Assembly: GCF_030813635.1 (NCBI RefSeq)
Contig: NZ_JAUSUM010000002.1
Coordinates: 1,040,410 to 1,104,409, forward strand
Source: Salibacterium salarium
Lineage (GTDB): Bacteria; Bacillota; Bacilli; Bacillales; Marinococcaceae
Direction: 5' to 3'
Length of the DNA: 64,000 nt
Positions 8,690 to 17,839 of this stretch are shown one piece after another. The notes beneath the pieces are model-generated. The model saw only the letters and a program-made list of their open reading frames with translations, was not told the DNA's origin and did no database searches. Positions within the stretch are counted from its first letter, which is position 1, and the number at the start of each line of letters is the position of its first letter. The position numbers were made by a program, and so were the translations under genes.

Positions 8690-9576
8690 CACACGTACCT
8701 CACATCTATATCTCCAAGGATGACGGAAATGATAATTTTTACTTTTCGATTTGATTCTTTATAGTTTTCTGTTTGTACCACAGCTTGTTTGTTTATGCCT
8801 TCTTCCCGGTGTTTGAACACGTTTATATCTCCCAAGGATGCACTCGCCTGGATGGATATATTAAGATCACTTGGAATATATAAATCAACATCACCAATTC
8901 CACCGTGCAAAACAACAACCGTTTCTCCTTCATCAACGATAGCCTTTGAAAAATCAATGGCAATGTCACCAATACCATATTTAAGATTCATATCCTGCAA
9001 AGCAAACGTTCGTTTCATCAGTTTGAAATCTCCGATGAATATATTTTTTTGAGATGGAGTAACAATCGGTTCATTTCTTATTGTTGCATCTGGTTGTGAT
9101 GAATGTCCAAAAGAGGATCGGTTGGATACAACGGCTTCTGTTATATGTTCATCCGGTAACTCGTCTTTTTCAACCTTTTTTTGGTGTAAGTGTGGTGTTT
9201 GGTCAACTGTATCTTTTTTTATATCGTTATGTTCTTGAGTTTGGGGCGGCAGATCTTTATCTATATCAATTTCCTCGGAAAAATCTTGTCCTTTTAACAA
9301 TTTAATACCGAAATATAACAAGACTACCGCAATAATAAAGCCGCCTAAATCAATATTTAGAATAGTATCCCCCAATGAAATGACACAGAACGACAGAAAT
9401 AATAAAGATAACCACTTATTTTTGTTTTTATAAAAGTGGTACGATATAGACGCTGCAATAATCGGCCAAATATAAGAGCCTACGTCGATACGTATACCCA
9501 ACTGACTAAATAATAGATTCAATCCAACCATAATAATAATAAAACCTAACACAAGATTACCAGAGCTTTTCATCAT
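8689..9576 (-). CDS. liaF: LiaF-type membrane regulator
   Basis: Negative regulator of LiaRS in relatives, acting on the kinase at the membrane. The first 100 residues contain about four hydrophobic segments (including LVLGFIIIMVGLNLLF and FIIAVVLLYFGIKLL). A charged low-complexity linker follows (about 100-170), then a C-terminal beta-rich toastrack domain with GIGDIAIDFSKA, LHGGIGDVDLYIP and LGDINVF repeats typical of LiaF. It is the first gene of liaFSR. No liaI, liaH or liaG homologue is adjacent, so the operon resembles the stripped-down version found outside the B. subtilis group. Confidence 0.9.
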   Translation of the reverse strand: MMKSSGNLVLGFIIIMVGLNLLFSQLGIRIDVGSYIWPIIAASISYHFYKNKNKWLSLLFLSFCVISLGDTILNIDLGGFIIAVVLLYFGIKLLKGQDFSEEIDIDKDLPPQTQEHNDIKKDTVDQTPHLHQKKVEKDELPDEHITEAVVSNRSSFGHSSQPDATIRNEPIVTPSQKNIFIGDFKLMKRTFALQDMNLKYGIGDIAIDFSKAIVDEGETVVVLHGGIGDVDLYIPSDLNISIQASASLGDINVFKHREEGINKQAVVQTENYKESNRKVKIIISVILGDIDVRYV

Positions 9577-9890
9577 TCACACGACCTTTAATCTTTTATT
9601 GAAACATCAATTATTTTATTGATTCGTTTATTTAGTGTAATATGAAAATAAAAAAGATGCGACCAGCTAAAGGTTAATGTTGACTCCGTCTCAAGTTGGA
9701 GTCTTGATTTCACAATTTCTTCATATTTATAAGCTATCATAAGAAAAGCGTAAGCGCCTTGGGAATCTGCGATCTGGCAAAAAAACGTAATCTGAGCGCT
9801 TGTGCTAAACTTGGAAGATATATTATATATACTTCTCTTCCTATCTTATAAAAAAAGGTACATAACGCAATAAAAACAGGAGGTTCCTCC
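9577..9890. other. Divergent intergenic region liaF/ccdA
   Basis: No ORF is evident. GACTCC (9682-9687) and GGAGTC (9698-9703) form a 6-bp inverted repeat with a 10-base spacer, a possible operator or small hairpin near liaF. The right part (9741-9857) is a degenerate repeat shared with 28801-28913. The ccdA ribosome site AGGAGG lies just before its ATG. Confidence 0.4.
9741..9857. repeat. Degenerate dispersed intergenic repeat, copy at 9.8 kb
   Basis: Begins AAGAAAAGC, contains GAGCGCTTG and ends CCTATCTTATAAAAAAAGG with a GGAAGA/TCTTCC pair. The same word order occurs at 28801-28913 (AAGAAAAGC, GAGCGTTTG, CCTATCTTAAAAAAAGC), and a shorter related segment lies near 4590-4647. It looks like a decayed non-coding repeat family. 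Confidence 0.4.
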
Positions 9891-10607
9891 ATGAATGAAA
9901 TAAGCATTTGGCTTGCCTTTGGAGCAGGTATTGTTTCGTTTTTAACACCTTGTATTTTCCCGCTTGTTCCGGCTTACTTAGCACAGCTTACTGGAACAAC
10001 AGTTGAAAATAATCAAATTCAAGTAGAACGACGAATCATCTTATCAAGAAGTTTAGGTTTCATTCTCGGGTTTACGATTGTCTTTTTACTTCTTGGAGCG
10101 TCATCAACATTTTTAGGTGAATTGTTTTTTTCGAATAGTCAATTGATTGAACAACTCGGTGGGATTATTATCGTTTTATTTGGTCTGCAAATGACTGGCA
10201 TCATTTCTATAAAGGCTTTGTTGACCGACAAAAAAGTACATCGAAATCCCAAAAAATCAACCAGCTTTGCCGGCTCCGTTCTGTTTGGATTGTTGTTTGC
10301 TGCTGGCTGGTCCCCGTGTATTGGGTTAGTACTTGGTTCGATACTAGCACTTGCAAGCGGGAGTGGAACAATGCTTTCAGGCATGTTCATGTTATTTATT
10401 TATTCGATGGGATTAGGTTTACCATTCTTGCTCGTCGGGCTAATTTATTCGAAATCCTTGAATAAACTAAAACGATTAAATAAATGGATGCCGCGTATTC
10501 AAAAAATAAGCGGAGGTATTATGATTATCCTCGGCATCATGCTATTCACTGGATATTTCCAAATGTTGTCTAGTTATTTACCGAGCTTGGTTCCATTTGG
10601 GTTATAA
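9891..10607 (+). CDS. ccdA: Cytochrome c biogenesis protein CcdA
   Basis: A polytopic membrane protein of the DsbD/CcdA family that carries electrons from cytoplasmic thioredoxin across the membrane for cytochrome c maturation and, in spore formers, endospore synthesis. It has 238 residues, about six hydrophobic segments and the two conserved Cys motifs TPCIFPLVPAY (about residues 20-30) and GWSPCIGLVLGS (about 142). AGGAGG precedes the ATG. The next gene, the amidohydrolase, starts 24 bases downstream, so they may be cotranscribed. Confidence 0.9.
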   Translation: MNEISIWLAFGAGIVSFLTPCIFPLVPAYLAQLTGTTVENNQIQVERRIILSRSLGFILGFTIVFLLLGASSTFLGELFFSNSQLIEQLGGIIIVLFGLQMTGIISIKALLTDKKVHRNPKKSTSFAGSVLFGLLFAAGWSPCIGLVLGSILALASGSGTMLSGMFMLFIYSMGLGLPFLLVGLIYSKSLNKLKRLNKWMPRIQKISGGIMIILGIMLFTGYFQMLSSYLPSLVPFGL

Positions 10608-10631
10608 TATTCAATAACATTGGAGGGGAAC

Positions 10632-11831
10632 ATGTTGGAACATAGATTGTTTGAACTGTTAGATGCTGCATATAATGAAATGGTTGATATACGGAGGTAC
10701 CTGCATCAATATCCCGAGCTTTCCTTCGAGGAAAAAGAAACCCCTGCCTATATCGCTTCCTATCACAAAAAGCTTGGGCATGAAGTGAAAACAAATGTCG
10801 GAAACCGTGGTATTACCGCTCGCCTAAAAGGAGGAAAACCCGGTCCTGTTGTCGCATTACGTGCTGATTTTGACGCTCTTCCAATCCAGGAAGAGACAGG
10901 GCTCCCTTTTCAATCAAAAAAAGATGGCATCATGCATGCTTGTGGTCACGACGGACATACAGCCACTCTGCTCGTATTGGCCAAAGCACTAAACAACATT
11001 CAAGCTGATATAAACGGAACAATCGTTTTTATTCATCAACATGCGGAGGAATATGCGCCCGGAGGTGCTATTGAAATGATTCAGGATGGGTGTCTAGATG
11101 ATGTTGATGTTATATTCGGCACTCACTTATGGGCGACCGTTCCGTATGGTGTGATGCAATATAAAGACGGTGCAATGATGGCGGCTGCGGACCGATTTGA
11201 AATAAATATAATCGGAAAAGGTGGACACGGGGCGACACCTCATCTTACAAAAGATGCAATTGTCATTGGTTCTCAGCTTGTCACAACGATTCAACAACTT
11301 GTAAGCAGACGAATAGATCCCCAAGAATCAGCAGTGGTGTCGATTGGTTCGTTTGAAGCGGCTAATGCCTTCAATGTGATTGCAGATCAGGCTAAACTTA
11401 TCGGAACCGTCCGAACCTTTAATAACGATGTAAGAGATTTAATAGAAGAAGAGCTTGAACGCATTACAAGAACAACTTGTGAAGGTGCGAATGCAGACGC
11501 CGATTTTCATTTCAGTAAAGGATATCCGCCTGTAGTCAATCATAAAAAAGAAGCGGAGTACCTTGCTACATGTGCATCATCTGTCCCAGGCATCCAAAAA
11601 ACCGAATATATGAAACCGCAGATGACCGGAGAGGATTTTTCGTATTATTTACAACATGTGAAAGGTTCTTTTTTCTTCACTGGCGCTCAACCCCCCAACA
11701 CAGAAGAGACTTATCCCCATCATCATCCTAAATTCGATATCGACGAACGAGCTATGCTCTTAGCAGCAAAAATCATGGGAAAAGCCGTGTTAGACTACAA
11801 AGACGAAAGCAAACGCTCGGACCAAAAGTAG
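10632..11831 (+). CDS. yhaA: M20 family amidohydrolase (YhaA-like)
   Basis: A dinuclear-metal aminoacylase/carboxypeptidase of the amidohydrolase branch of family M20; substrates are probably N-acyl amino acids, but the exact one cannot be told. The protein begins YLHQYPELSFEE and has the motifs ALRADFDALPIQEETG, MHACGHDGHTA (about 96-106), HQHAEEYAPGG and GGHGATPH. The ATG at 10632 follows GGAGGGG, and the protein is 399 residues long. The neighbourhood (ecs genes next door) equals that of B. subtilis yhaA. The stop codon lies inside the terminator hairpin. Confidence 0.88.
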   Translation: MLEHRLFELLDAAYNEMVDIRRYLHQYPELSFEEKETPAYIASYHKKLGHEVKTNVGNRGITARLKGGKPGPVVALRADFDALPIQEETGLPFQSKKDGIMHACGHDGHTATLLVLAKALNNIQADINGTIVFIHQHAEEYAPGGAIEMIQDGCLDDVDVIFGTHLWATVPYGVMQYKDGAMMAAADRFEINIIGKGGHGATPHLTKDAIVIGSQLVTTIQQLVSRRIDPQESAVVSIGSFEAANAFNVIADQAKLIGTVRTFNNDVRDLIEEELERITRTTCEGANADADFHFSKGYPPVVNHKKEAEYLATCASSVPGIQKTEYMKPQMTGEDFSYYLQHVKGSFFFTGAQPPNTEETYPHHHPKFDIDERAMLLAAKIMGKAVLDYKDESKRSDQK

Positions 11832-11845
11832 GTTCGAGCGTTTTT
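11812..11845. terminator. Bidirectional terminator overlapping the yhaA stop
   Basis: AACGCTCGGACC pairs with GGTTCGAGCGTT over 12 bp including one G-U, followed by TTTTTAAG. It separates convergent yhaA and ecsC, and its left arm is coding. Confidence 0.85.
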
Positions 11846-11850
11846 AAGTA

Positions 11851-12594
11851 TCATATATTCTTTTCTTCCATGAGCCACTTCCATCTATAACCTTGTTTAG
11901 CTGTCTCCCCAAGATGTCCAAGTAAATGGTAATTAGCTGCAGCCCCTACAATGGCTCCCACTCCCGGTACTAATTGAAGCATTTTCACTAAGTCAATATG
12001 GTCTCTGTATTCTTGTTGAAAAGAACTCCAGTCCATTTCTTTGGCCACCGATATATCTTTTGGTTTATCTTCAATATATTCTTCCCAGTTTTCTAACCTC
12101 AACGCAGTCTCCGCCCTTTTCTCTGGACTTGAAAAGGCAGCCTGAAATATATGAAGCAAGTATAACCTGTTTCGAAAATCACTAACATCCATACCATAGA
12201 TAGTTGCCGCCGAGAACAGAAATCTCATCTTAAAACCAAGCAACAACGGAAAGTCAGCAGCCCCTAAAAATATACCGCCGGCACCAGTTCCTGCTCCCTC
12301 CGCAGCTGCACCTTTTTGAAAAACCGGGATTAGTTCATCAAGTTTATCGTCCGCTTCTTGTAGATAAAGGGCCGTTTCATGTTTACCATGAGGCAAATAG
12401 TCAGAACCGTTTATCACCCCTTCTACCATTTGTTTCACCGCCTGCCCCAAGGCTTGTTGGAATTTTTGCGGAATGAATTTATTTATTCTTGTTTGCACGT
12501 TTTTCGTCAGATTTTGAGGCATCGTAGCAGGTTTTTTCATTTTACGCAGCCAAACATCAACGTCCTCACGTACCGCTTGTTCATAATTATTCAC
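11851..12594 (-). CDS. ecsC: EcsC family protein
   Basis: Third member of the ecs cluster. The EcsC family has no firm biochemical role. The 247-residue protein has a hydrophobic, glycine-rich middle segment (GAGTGAGGIFLGAADFPLLL, about 110-130) and a second near the C-terminus (VPGVGAIVGAAANY), both typical of the family. It starts 21 bases after ecsB ends, and is the last gene of ecsA-ecsB-ecsC before the convergent terminator. Confidence 0.88.
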   Translation of the reverse strand: MNNYEQAVREDVDVWLRKMKKPATMPQNLTKNVQTRINKFIPQKFQQALGQAVKQMVEGVINGSDYLPHGKHETALYLQEADDKLDELIPVFQKGAAAEGAGTGAGGIFLGAADFPLLLGFKMRFLFSAATIYGMDVSDFRNRLYLLHIFQAAFSSPEKRAETALRLENWEEYIEDKPKDISVAKEMDWSSFQQEYRDHIDLVKMLQLVPGVGAIVGAAANYHLLGHLGETAKQGYRWKWLMEEKNI

Positions 12595-12614
12595 GCCATT
12601 CCCTTCCCCTTCCT

Positions 12615-13826
12615 CTACGTTACTCCTCTATCCTTTTTGAAAATAGGATAAAAATAGCAAAAAAGTAATCCGATTACTAATACAAGTGTTCCCGGCAGTA
12701 CAGCGGATCCCACAATCCCATACACAATCGAAAGCAGGACCGTCTGAAAAAGCAACAATCTTTTTGCTATATGCCGAAAGGCTAATTGTTTGTTACTGAT
12801 TGAAACCGGATAAAGATCCGGCCACATCATTACATCAAGATGGTGCCAAAGCGTTCGTAATTGCACACTTGTCATATATACAAACAGCAGTGCCACGCCC
12901 AAGCGGAACCAATCATTAGGAAAAGCGTACATAACAAGACCTCCTGTTACTAGAAGTCTTGTGTACATCCCTAAATATTCGCCCGACCGTATAAAAGCTT
13001 TTCCAAAGAGCACTTTATAAACGGAATTATTTTTCCAAATAAATGAATCCGTTAACGACGTTATCCATTTTCTCCGTTTTACACCTGCTTTAACATGAGG
13101 AACATCCGTAAAGGATTGAACAAAACGATAAAATATCGATAAACGTTTTTGTTCTAAGGCAAGCAACAGTTCCCACTTTAAAAGATGTTGAGTTAACAAC
13201 GGATAATAATAAAACAGATAGACGAATAACATAATAAGAAATACAGCTGCCGGATACCAGAATGCTGCATTATGAAACAATAAAGTAGTAAGGCCAGCAT
13301 TAATTACTACTCTGGCAACGACATGCACATTTCGGATTGTTTCCGTCTGTATTCTAGCTTCAGCCCAAAACGAGGCATAATTCCACAAATTAGCAACAAG
13401 AATACAAAACAGTACACTGTAAAGATACCCACTGTCCTCATTCACCCGATCCTGAAATAAAGGACCCAGTAATAAGAATATGATTGCCATTGCAATGGAT
13501 TGCATAATAAACGAATACAAAACAGAATTTCGAAAATAATTTTTTAATTTCGGCTCTAGCGGGAGTAAAAAAACCAAATCTCCTTCTTTTAGAAAGGTTC
13601 TTAACGGGCATTTGGTCAACATGTAGGTGAAAACTCCGGCAAGTATAAAAGACACAGGAATCGCTTCAGGCAGCCACTCGATAAAGGATGGGTAAAAATA
13701 ACCTCCTGCTATAAACAAAGCATACAAGCTAAACATGAAGCCGCTGTTTCCTAATAGCCGTAAATAACGGATAGCTTCATTCCAAAACTCTCTGACCCTG
13801 TCTCCCCATAAATTGTTTACATCCAT
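12615..13826 (-). CDS. ecsB: ABC transporter permease EcsB
   Basis: Membrane subunit of the Ecs ABC transporter, which in B. subtilis affects protein secretion, competence and biofilm formation through membrane peptide turnover. It has 403 residues with multiple hydrophobic segments throughout and conserved cytoplasmic stretches such as WNEAIRYLRLLGNSGF and LWHHLDVMMWPDLYPVS. The start overlaps the ecsA stop by one base (ATG in the TAATG junction region), so the two are coupled. Confidence 0.9.
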   Translation of the reverse strand: MDVNNLWGDRVREFWNEAIRYLRLLGNSGFMFSLYALFIAGGYFYPSFIEWLPEAIPVSFILAGVFTYMLTKCPLRTFLKEGDLVFLLPLEPKLKNYFRNSVLYSFIMQSIAMAIIFLLLGPLFQDRVNEDSGYLYSVLFCILVANLWNYASFWAEARIQTETIRNVHVVARVVINAGLTTLLFHNAAFWYPAAVFLIMLFVYLFYYYPLLTQHLLKWELLLALEQKRLSIFYRFVQSFTDVPHVKAGVKRRKWITSLTDSFIWKNNSVYKVLFGKAFIRSGEYLGMYTRLLVTGGLVMYAFPNDWFRLGVALLFVYMTSVQLRTLWHHLDVMMWPDLYPVSISNKQLAFRHIAKRLLLFQTVLLSIVYGIVGSAVLPGTLVLVIGLLFCYFYPIFKKDRGVT

Positions 13827-14566
13827 TATACTTCTCCTTTTGTCACTTCTATGTATAAATCATCTAAATTGGCGTCTTTCATACCTATTTCCTCACGAAG
13901 CTGTTCTATTGAGCCTTGATGTTTAATTTTGCCTTCATCAAGGAGGATGAACCGGTCACAATAACGCTCTGCTGTTGCAAGAATATGCGTTGACATAATA
14001 ATCCCTGCACCTTCTTCTTTCTTTTGTACCATCATATCCAGAAGAGACTTTATCGCAACTGGATCAAGACCGACGAAAGGTTCGTCGACGACATATAAAT
14101 CTGGCTGCACAAGAAAAGCACACATAATCATCACCTTTTGACGCATTCCTTTAGAAAAATGACTCGGAAACCATTGTTTCATTTTTTCCATTCTATATTC
14201 TTTTAAAAGTGGATATACACGTTGCTCAAATTGCTCATTTGTCACTCCATAAGCAGCAGCCGTAAGTCGTAAATGTTCCCATAGCGTTAATTCATCATAT
14301 AAGATCGGTGTTTCCGGTATATAGGTGAACGTTTGACGATAAGCTTCAGGACGTTCCTTACAACGCTCTCCATTAATACGAATATCTCCCTCGGTTGGTT
14401 CCATCAAACCAAGAATATGTTTAATGGTTGTACTTTTTCCAGCCCCATTCAATCCTATTAATCCTACCATTTCTCCCTTGCCTACACTGAAGTTCAAATT
14501 ATGTAGAACAGGTTTATGCACATTATAACCACCACTTACATTTTCAATTTCTAGAAGTTGCGCCAT
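13826..14566 (-). CDS. ecsA: ABC transporter ATP-binding protein EcsA
   Basis: ATPase of the Ecs transporter. Walker A is GLNGAGKSTT (about 37-46), the signature is FSKGMRQKVM (about 138), and Walker B is LYVVDEPFVGLDP (about 157-169), followed by the H-loop STHILATAERYCD. The 246-residue length matches EcsA. It is first in ecsABC and divergent from the hit gene, as in B. subtilis, though a truncated acyl-CoA ligase gene lies between them here. Confidence 0.93.
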   Translation of the reverse strand: MAQLLEIENVSGGYNVHKPVLHNLNFSVGKGEMVGLIGLNGAGKSTTIKHILGLMEPTEGDIRINGERCKERPEAYRQTFTYIPETPILYDELTLWEHLRLTAAAYGVTNEQFEQRVYPLLKEYRMEKMKQWFPSHFSKGMRQKVMIMCAFLVQPDLYVVDEPFVGLDPVAIKSLLDMMVQKKEEGAGIIMSTHILATAERYCDRFILLDEGKIKHQGSIEQLREEIGMKDANLDDLYIEVTKGEV

Positions 14567-14587
14567 CTATAAATACTCCTTTTTACG

Positions 14588-14615
14588 TAAAAATACCCGG
14601 AAAGTGTTACCGGGT
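14588..14615 (-). terminator. Terminator at the end of the truncated acyl-CoA ligase
   Basis: On the minus strand ACCCGG pairs with CCGGGT and is followed by ATTTTTACG. The ligase stop codon TAA lies in the loop side of the hairpin. Confidence 0.75.
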
Positions 14616-15908
14616 TGCATCGGTTTTAGAGGTTACATCATGATTGAGTTGCTTTCTTTCGACAATTTGAATATATCCATAGGTATCTACAACAGCCATA
14701 TCCCCTGTATGGAGCCAGCCGTTTTTTATCATTTCAGAGGTTGCTTCTGGATTCTTCAAATAGCCATCCATCGCATTATTTGATCTTACAACAATCTCAC
14801 CAACACTCACTCCGTCAAACGGTACAGTATGTCCTTGTTTATCTGCCACTCGCACATCTGACCCTATCATAGGATAACCTATTTTAGCTTTCGTTACATA
14901 TTTTTCTTCTTTTGAAAAATAGTGATGTTGAGATCGAACTTGAGAAATAGTAACGAGCGGCGACATTTCTGTCATACCATAAACTTGTATAAATTCCCAG
15001 CCAAGTTCATCTTCCACTTGAACGATATAGTCCTGTGGCGGAACAGATCCCGCTACAACAACTCGTACATCTCGCTTTGTCTGTTCCATATCATTATTGT
15101 AATATGTGAGAACAGACCCCAAAACTGGCGGGGTCATATGGATAACGTTAATGTCATACGTGTGTATGTTTTCAAACATCTTTTCCGGATCTGATTCTTT
15201 TTGCATGACTTGAGTAGCTCCATTAGCTGTATAATAAAATGGCGAACCCCACCCATTCACATGATACATAGGCAACATGTGTAATAAACAATCACGATCT
15301 GTCACTTTTAAGTGATGCATTGCCGACATTGCGTGTAAATAATTACTACGATGAGTCAAAAGAACTCCTTTTGGTGTTCCTGTTGTCCCTCTTGTATAAA
15401 GAAGAGTCGCTATATCTCCTTCCTCTAATTCTATCCTGTCAAAAGCTGTTTTCGGAAAAGTTTCTATCCATTTATTATAACTATAATATTCCTCTGTTTC
15501 AGAAACACTTCCTATTACAATAATGGTCTCTACTGTTTCAAATTCATGTATAGCTGGGGAAATCAGGGAATATAAAGATTCTTCAACAAATAACACTTTG
15601 CTCTCACTATGATTCAATATATATGCATATTCCATCGGTTCTAAATTTGTATCGAGCGGGGTCATGATGCCTCCCACTTGAAATACACCAAAAAAACCCT
15701 CCAACATTTCAAGTGAATTGGGGGTTAAATAAGCCACTTTGTCCCCCTTTTTCACTTGAAGATGGTTCAGCCCATGTGATAACTGATTTACCCGCTGGTT
15801 TAATTCTGAGTATGTTACGTGCTGTTGTCCATCTATGACGGCAGTCTTATTTCCATACAAGGAAACTGCCCGATCTAAAAAATCTGTTAACACGAGGGGG
15901 ACAAACAT
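14607..15908 (-). CDS. Acyl-CoA ligase (AMP-binding), C-terminally truncated
   Basis: An ANL-superfamily adenylate-forming enzyme, probably a long-chain acyl-CoA ligase. The N-domain is intact: LLYTRGTTGTPKGVLLTHR (P-loop, normally TSGTTG), VYGMTEMSP, and the adenosine-binding TGDMAVVD. After IQIVERKQ the family hinge normally continues with a DIIxxGGENI-type segment and about 80-100 further residues; here it ends NHDVTSKTDATR. The protein has 433 residues against the usual 510 or more, so the mobile C-domain with the catalytic Lys is missing. The gene is probably inactive or half-active. Its start has AGGAGGAG. Confidence 0.8.
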   Translation of the reverse strand: MFVPLVLTDFLDRAVSLYGNKTAVIDGQQHVTYSELNQRVNQLSHGLNHLQVKKGDKVAYLTPNSLEMLEGFFGVFQVGGIMTPLDTNLEPMEYAYILNHSESKVLFVEESLYSLISPAIHEFETVETIIVIGSVSETEEYYSYNKWIETFPKTAFDRIELEEGDIATLLYTRGTTGTPKGVLLTHRSNYLHAMSAMHHLKVTDRDCLLHMLPMYHVNGWGSPFYYTANGATQVMQKESDPEKMFENIHTYDINVIHMTPPVLGSVLTYYNNDMEQTKRDVRVVVAGSVPPQDYIVQVEDELGWEFIQVYGMTEMSPLVTISQVRSQHHYFSKEEKYVTKAKIGYPMIGSDVRVADKQGHTVPFDGVSVGEIVVRSNNAMDGYLKNPEATSEMIKNGWLHTGDMAVVDTYGYIQIVERKQLNHDVTSKTDATR

Positions 15909-15987
15909 TACTACTCCTCCTTAGTCATTCATTCTATGAAAATTATAGCATTGTATTATGTGATTTGTAAGAATCTGCTTTCGTCTT

Positions 15988-16016
15988 TTGCCCTTCTGAC
16001 ACCGCAATGGTAGAAT
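15988..16016 (+). promoter_or_regulatory. Candidate sigma-A promoter of hit
   Basis: TTGCCC (15988-15993), a 17-base spacer, then TAGAAT (16011-16016), about 37 bases ahead of the GTG start. Confidence 0.5.
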
Positions 16017-16052
16017 AGTGTCACATAAAAAATTATAAAAGGGGTGTTTCAC

Positions 16053-16481
16053 GTGACTCACGACAGCAATTGTATTTTTTGTAAAATTGTTTCCGGCGAT
16101 ATTCCTGCTGCTGTTGTTTATGAAGACGACACCGTTATTGCTTTTGCTGACCTAGGACAGGCAACGAAAGGACACACACTGTTAATTCCAAAAGAACACC
16201 AGGAAAATATTTTCGAACTTAAAGAAGATACTGCTGCTTACTTATTTAAAACTGCTCCAAAAATTGCCAATGCAATAAAAGAGGCCTTTCAACCAGAGGG
16301 GTTAAACCTCATTAATAATAACGGCAAAGTTGCATCTCAATCCGTGTTTCATTATCACCTTCATTTTATTCCACGTTACGGTCCCGATGACGGTTTTGAA
16401 CCAACATTTAAAGATAATGGTTCTGAGTATTCCGCCGAAGATTTACAAGCAGTGGCGAAAAATATAAACAGACATTTATAA
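16053..16481 (+). CDS. hit: HIT family nucleotide hydrolase
   Basis: A cytoplasmic histidine-triad protein that hydrolyses purine nucleoside phosphoramidates or dinucleotides. The triad HYHLHFIP lies near residue 107; CIFCKIVSGDIPAAVVYED is the N-terminal family signature with two zinc-type Cys. I place the start at the GTG at 16053, 6 bases after AAAGGGGTG, rather than at 16044 inside that site; this gives 142 residues. It is divergent from the ecs cluster, as in other bacilli, and upstream of serC. Confidence 0.92.
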   Translation: MTHDSNCIFCKIVSGDIPAAVVYEDDTVIAFADLGQATKGHTLLIPKEHQENIFELKEDTAAYLFKTAPKIANAIKEAFQPEGLNLINNNGKVASQSVFHYHLHFIPRYGPDDGFEPTFKDNGSEYSAEDLQAVAKNINRHL

Positions 16482-16560
16482 AACATAGTATCTTTGTAGG
16501 CAATCTGTTAGGATAGAAATCAATATAAGCATGAAGAACATTGAAAAGGAGTGGAGAGAG

Positions 16561-17643
16561 TTGTCCAGAGCCCATAATTTTAATGCCGGCCCCGCCGCAT
16601 TACCTACCGAGGTGCTAGAAAGCGCCCAAAATGAACTAGTCGATTTTAATAATACCGGCATGTCTGTTATGGAACTAAGTCATAGAAGTCCAGATTACGA
16701 AGCCGTACACAATGAAGCGATTGCATCTATCAAGCGGTTGCTTGCTGTTCCTGATGACTATGAAGTCCTTTTACTGCAAGGAGGAGCCAGCCTCCAGTTT
16801 CCTATGATACCAATGAATTTTCTTTCTAAAGATGAAACAGCTAATTATATCCTCACTGGGTCTTGGTCAGAAAAAGCAGTGAAAGAAGCTGAGCTGATTG
16901 GCAAAACACGAAGCAGTGCTTCGTCCGCAGAAAGTAATTACACATACATTCCTGACACTAGTCAATTAGGATTGAATGAGAATGACGCTTACGTTCATAT
17001 CACTTCCAATAATACGATTTTCGGTACGCAATGGCAGGATTTTGATTTAGATTGGAAGTCCCCTTTAATCGCCGATATGTCTAGTGATATTTTAAGTAAA
17101 CCGATACCCATAGAACGTTTCTCCATGATTTATGCCGGCGCCCAAAAAAATCTTGGACCTTCCGGGGTCACTGTCGTCATTATAAAAAAAGACTTATTAA
17201 ACCGGTCCTCACAAAACATTCCAACATTAATGAGGTACCGTACACATTCTGACAAAAATTCTCTTTACCACACACCTCCGACTTTCGCGATTTACATGCT
17301 GAAGAAAGTATTAAATTGGGTTGAAGAAAACGGTGGAGCAGAAGGAATGAGGCAAAGGAACACCGAAAAAGCCAATCTGTTGTATCATACCATCGATGAA
17401 AGCAATGGTTTCTATGAAGGACATGCAGAAAAAAGCAGCCGTTCCTTTATGAATGTTACCTTCAATCTGCCTAGTGCAGAATTGAATGAGAAATTTCTTA
17501 AAGAAGCAAAAGAAGCTGGTTTTGTTGGTTTAAATGGGCACCGCTCCGTCGGAGGATGCCGAGCTTCGATTTATAATGCTGTTTCATTAGAGTCTTGCCA
17601 AGCATTGAAAGAATTTATGATTGAGTTTCAAAAAAATAATTAA
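16561..17643 (+). CDS. serC: Phosphoserine aminotransferase
   Basis: A PLP enzyme that converts 3-phosphohydroxypyruvate and glutamate to phosphoserine in serine synthesis. The N-terminus HNFNAGPAALPTEVLE and the PLP-lysine motif YAGAQKNLGPSG are clear, and the end GLNGHRSVGGCRASIYNA is typical. I choose the TTG at 16561: AAGGAG is 9 bases upstream, and the protein has 360 residues, the family norm. The ATG at 16531 lies ahead of that ribosome site. In B. subtilis trpP separates serC from yhaH; here it is absent. Confidence 0.93.
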   Translation: MSRAHNFNAGPAALPTEVLESAQNELVDFNNTGMSVMELSHRSPDYEAVHNEAIASIKRLLAVPDDYEVLLLQGGASLQFPMIPMNFLSKDETANYILTGSWSEKAVKEAELIGKTRSSASSAESNYTYIPDTSQLGLNENDAYVHITSNNTIFGTQWQDFDLDWKSPLIADMSSDILSKPIPIERFSMIYAGAQKNLGPSGVTVVIIKKDLLNRSSQNIPTLMRYRTHSDKNSLYHTPPTFAIYMLKKVLNWVEENGGAEGMRQRNTEKANLLYHTIDESNGFYEGHAEKSSRSFMNVTFNLPSAELNEKFLKEAKEAGFVGLNGHRSVGGCRASIYNAVSLESCQALKEFMIEFQKNN

Positions 17644-17672
17644 TTATTTACACATCACATAGTAAATATGTT

Positions 17673-17718
17673 TAACTGCCTGCAGTTCAGATTGTTTTTC
17701 TGTCAGGCAGTTTTTTTA
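17673..17718 (+). terminator. Terminator of serC
   Basis: AACTGCCTG pairs with CAGGCAGTT across a 21-base loop and is followed by TTTTTTT. Confidence 0.85.
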
Positions 17719-17839
17719 GTTAATTAAGAAAAAATTAACACGAATCTCCTTTTCTTTCGCCATTTTTTTCTCTATACTGTTATCAGAGAATAATATTAGA
17801 TTAGAGAAGGAAACAAGGAGAGAAAGGATAGGTGCTAAT

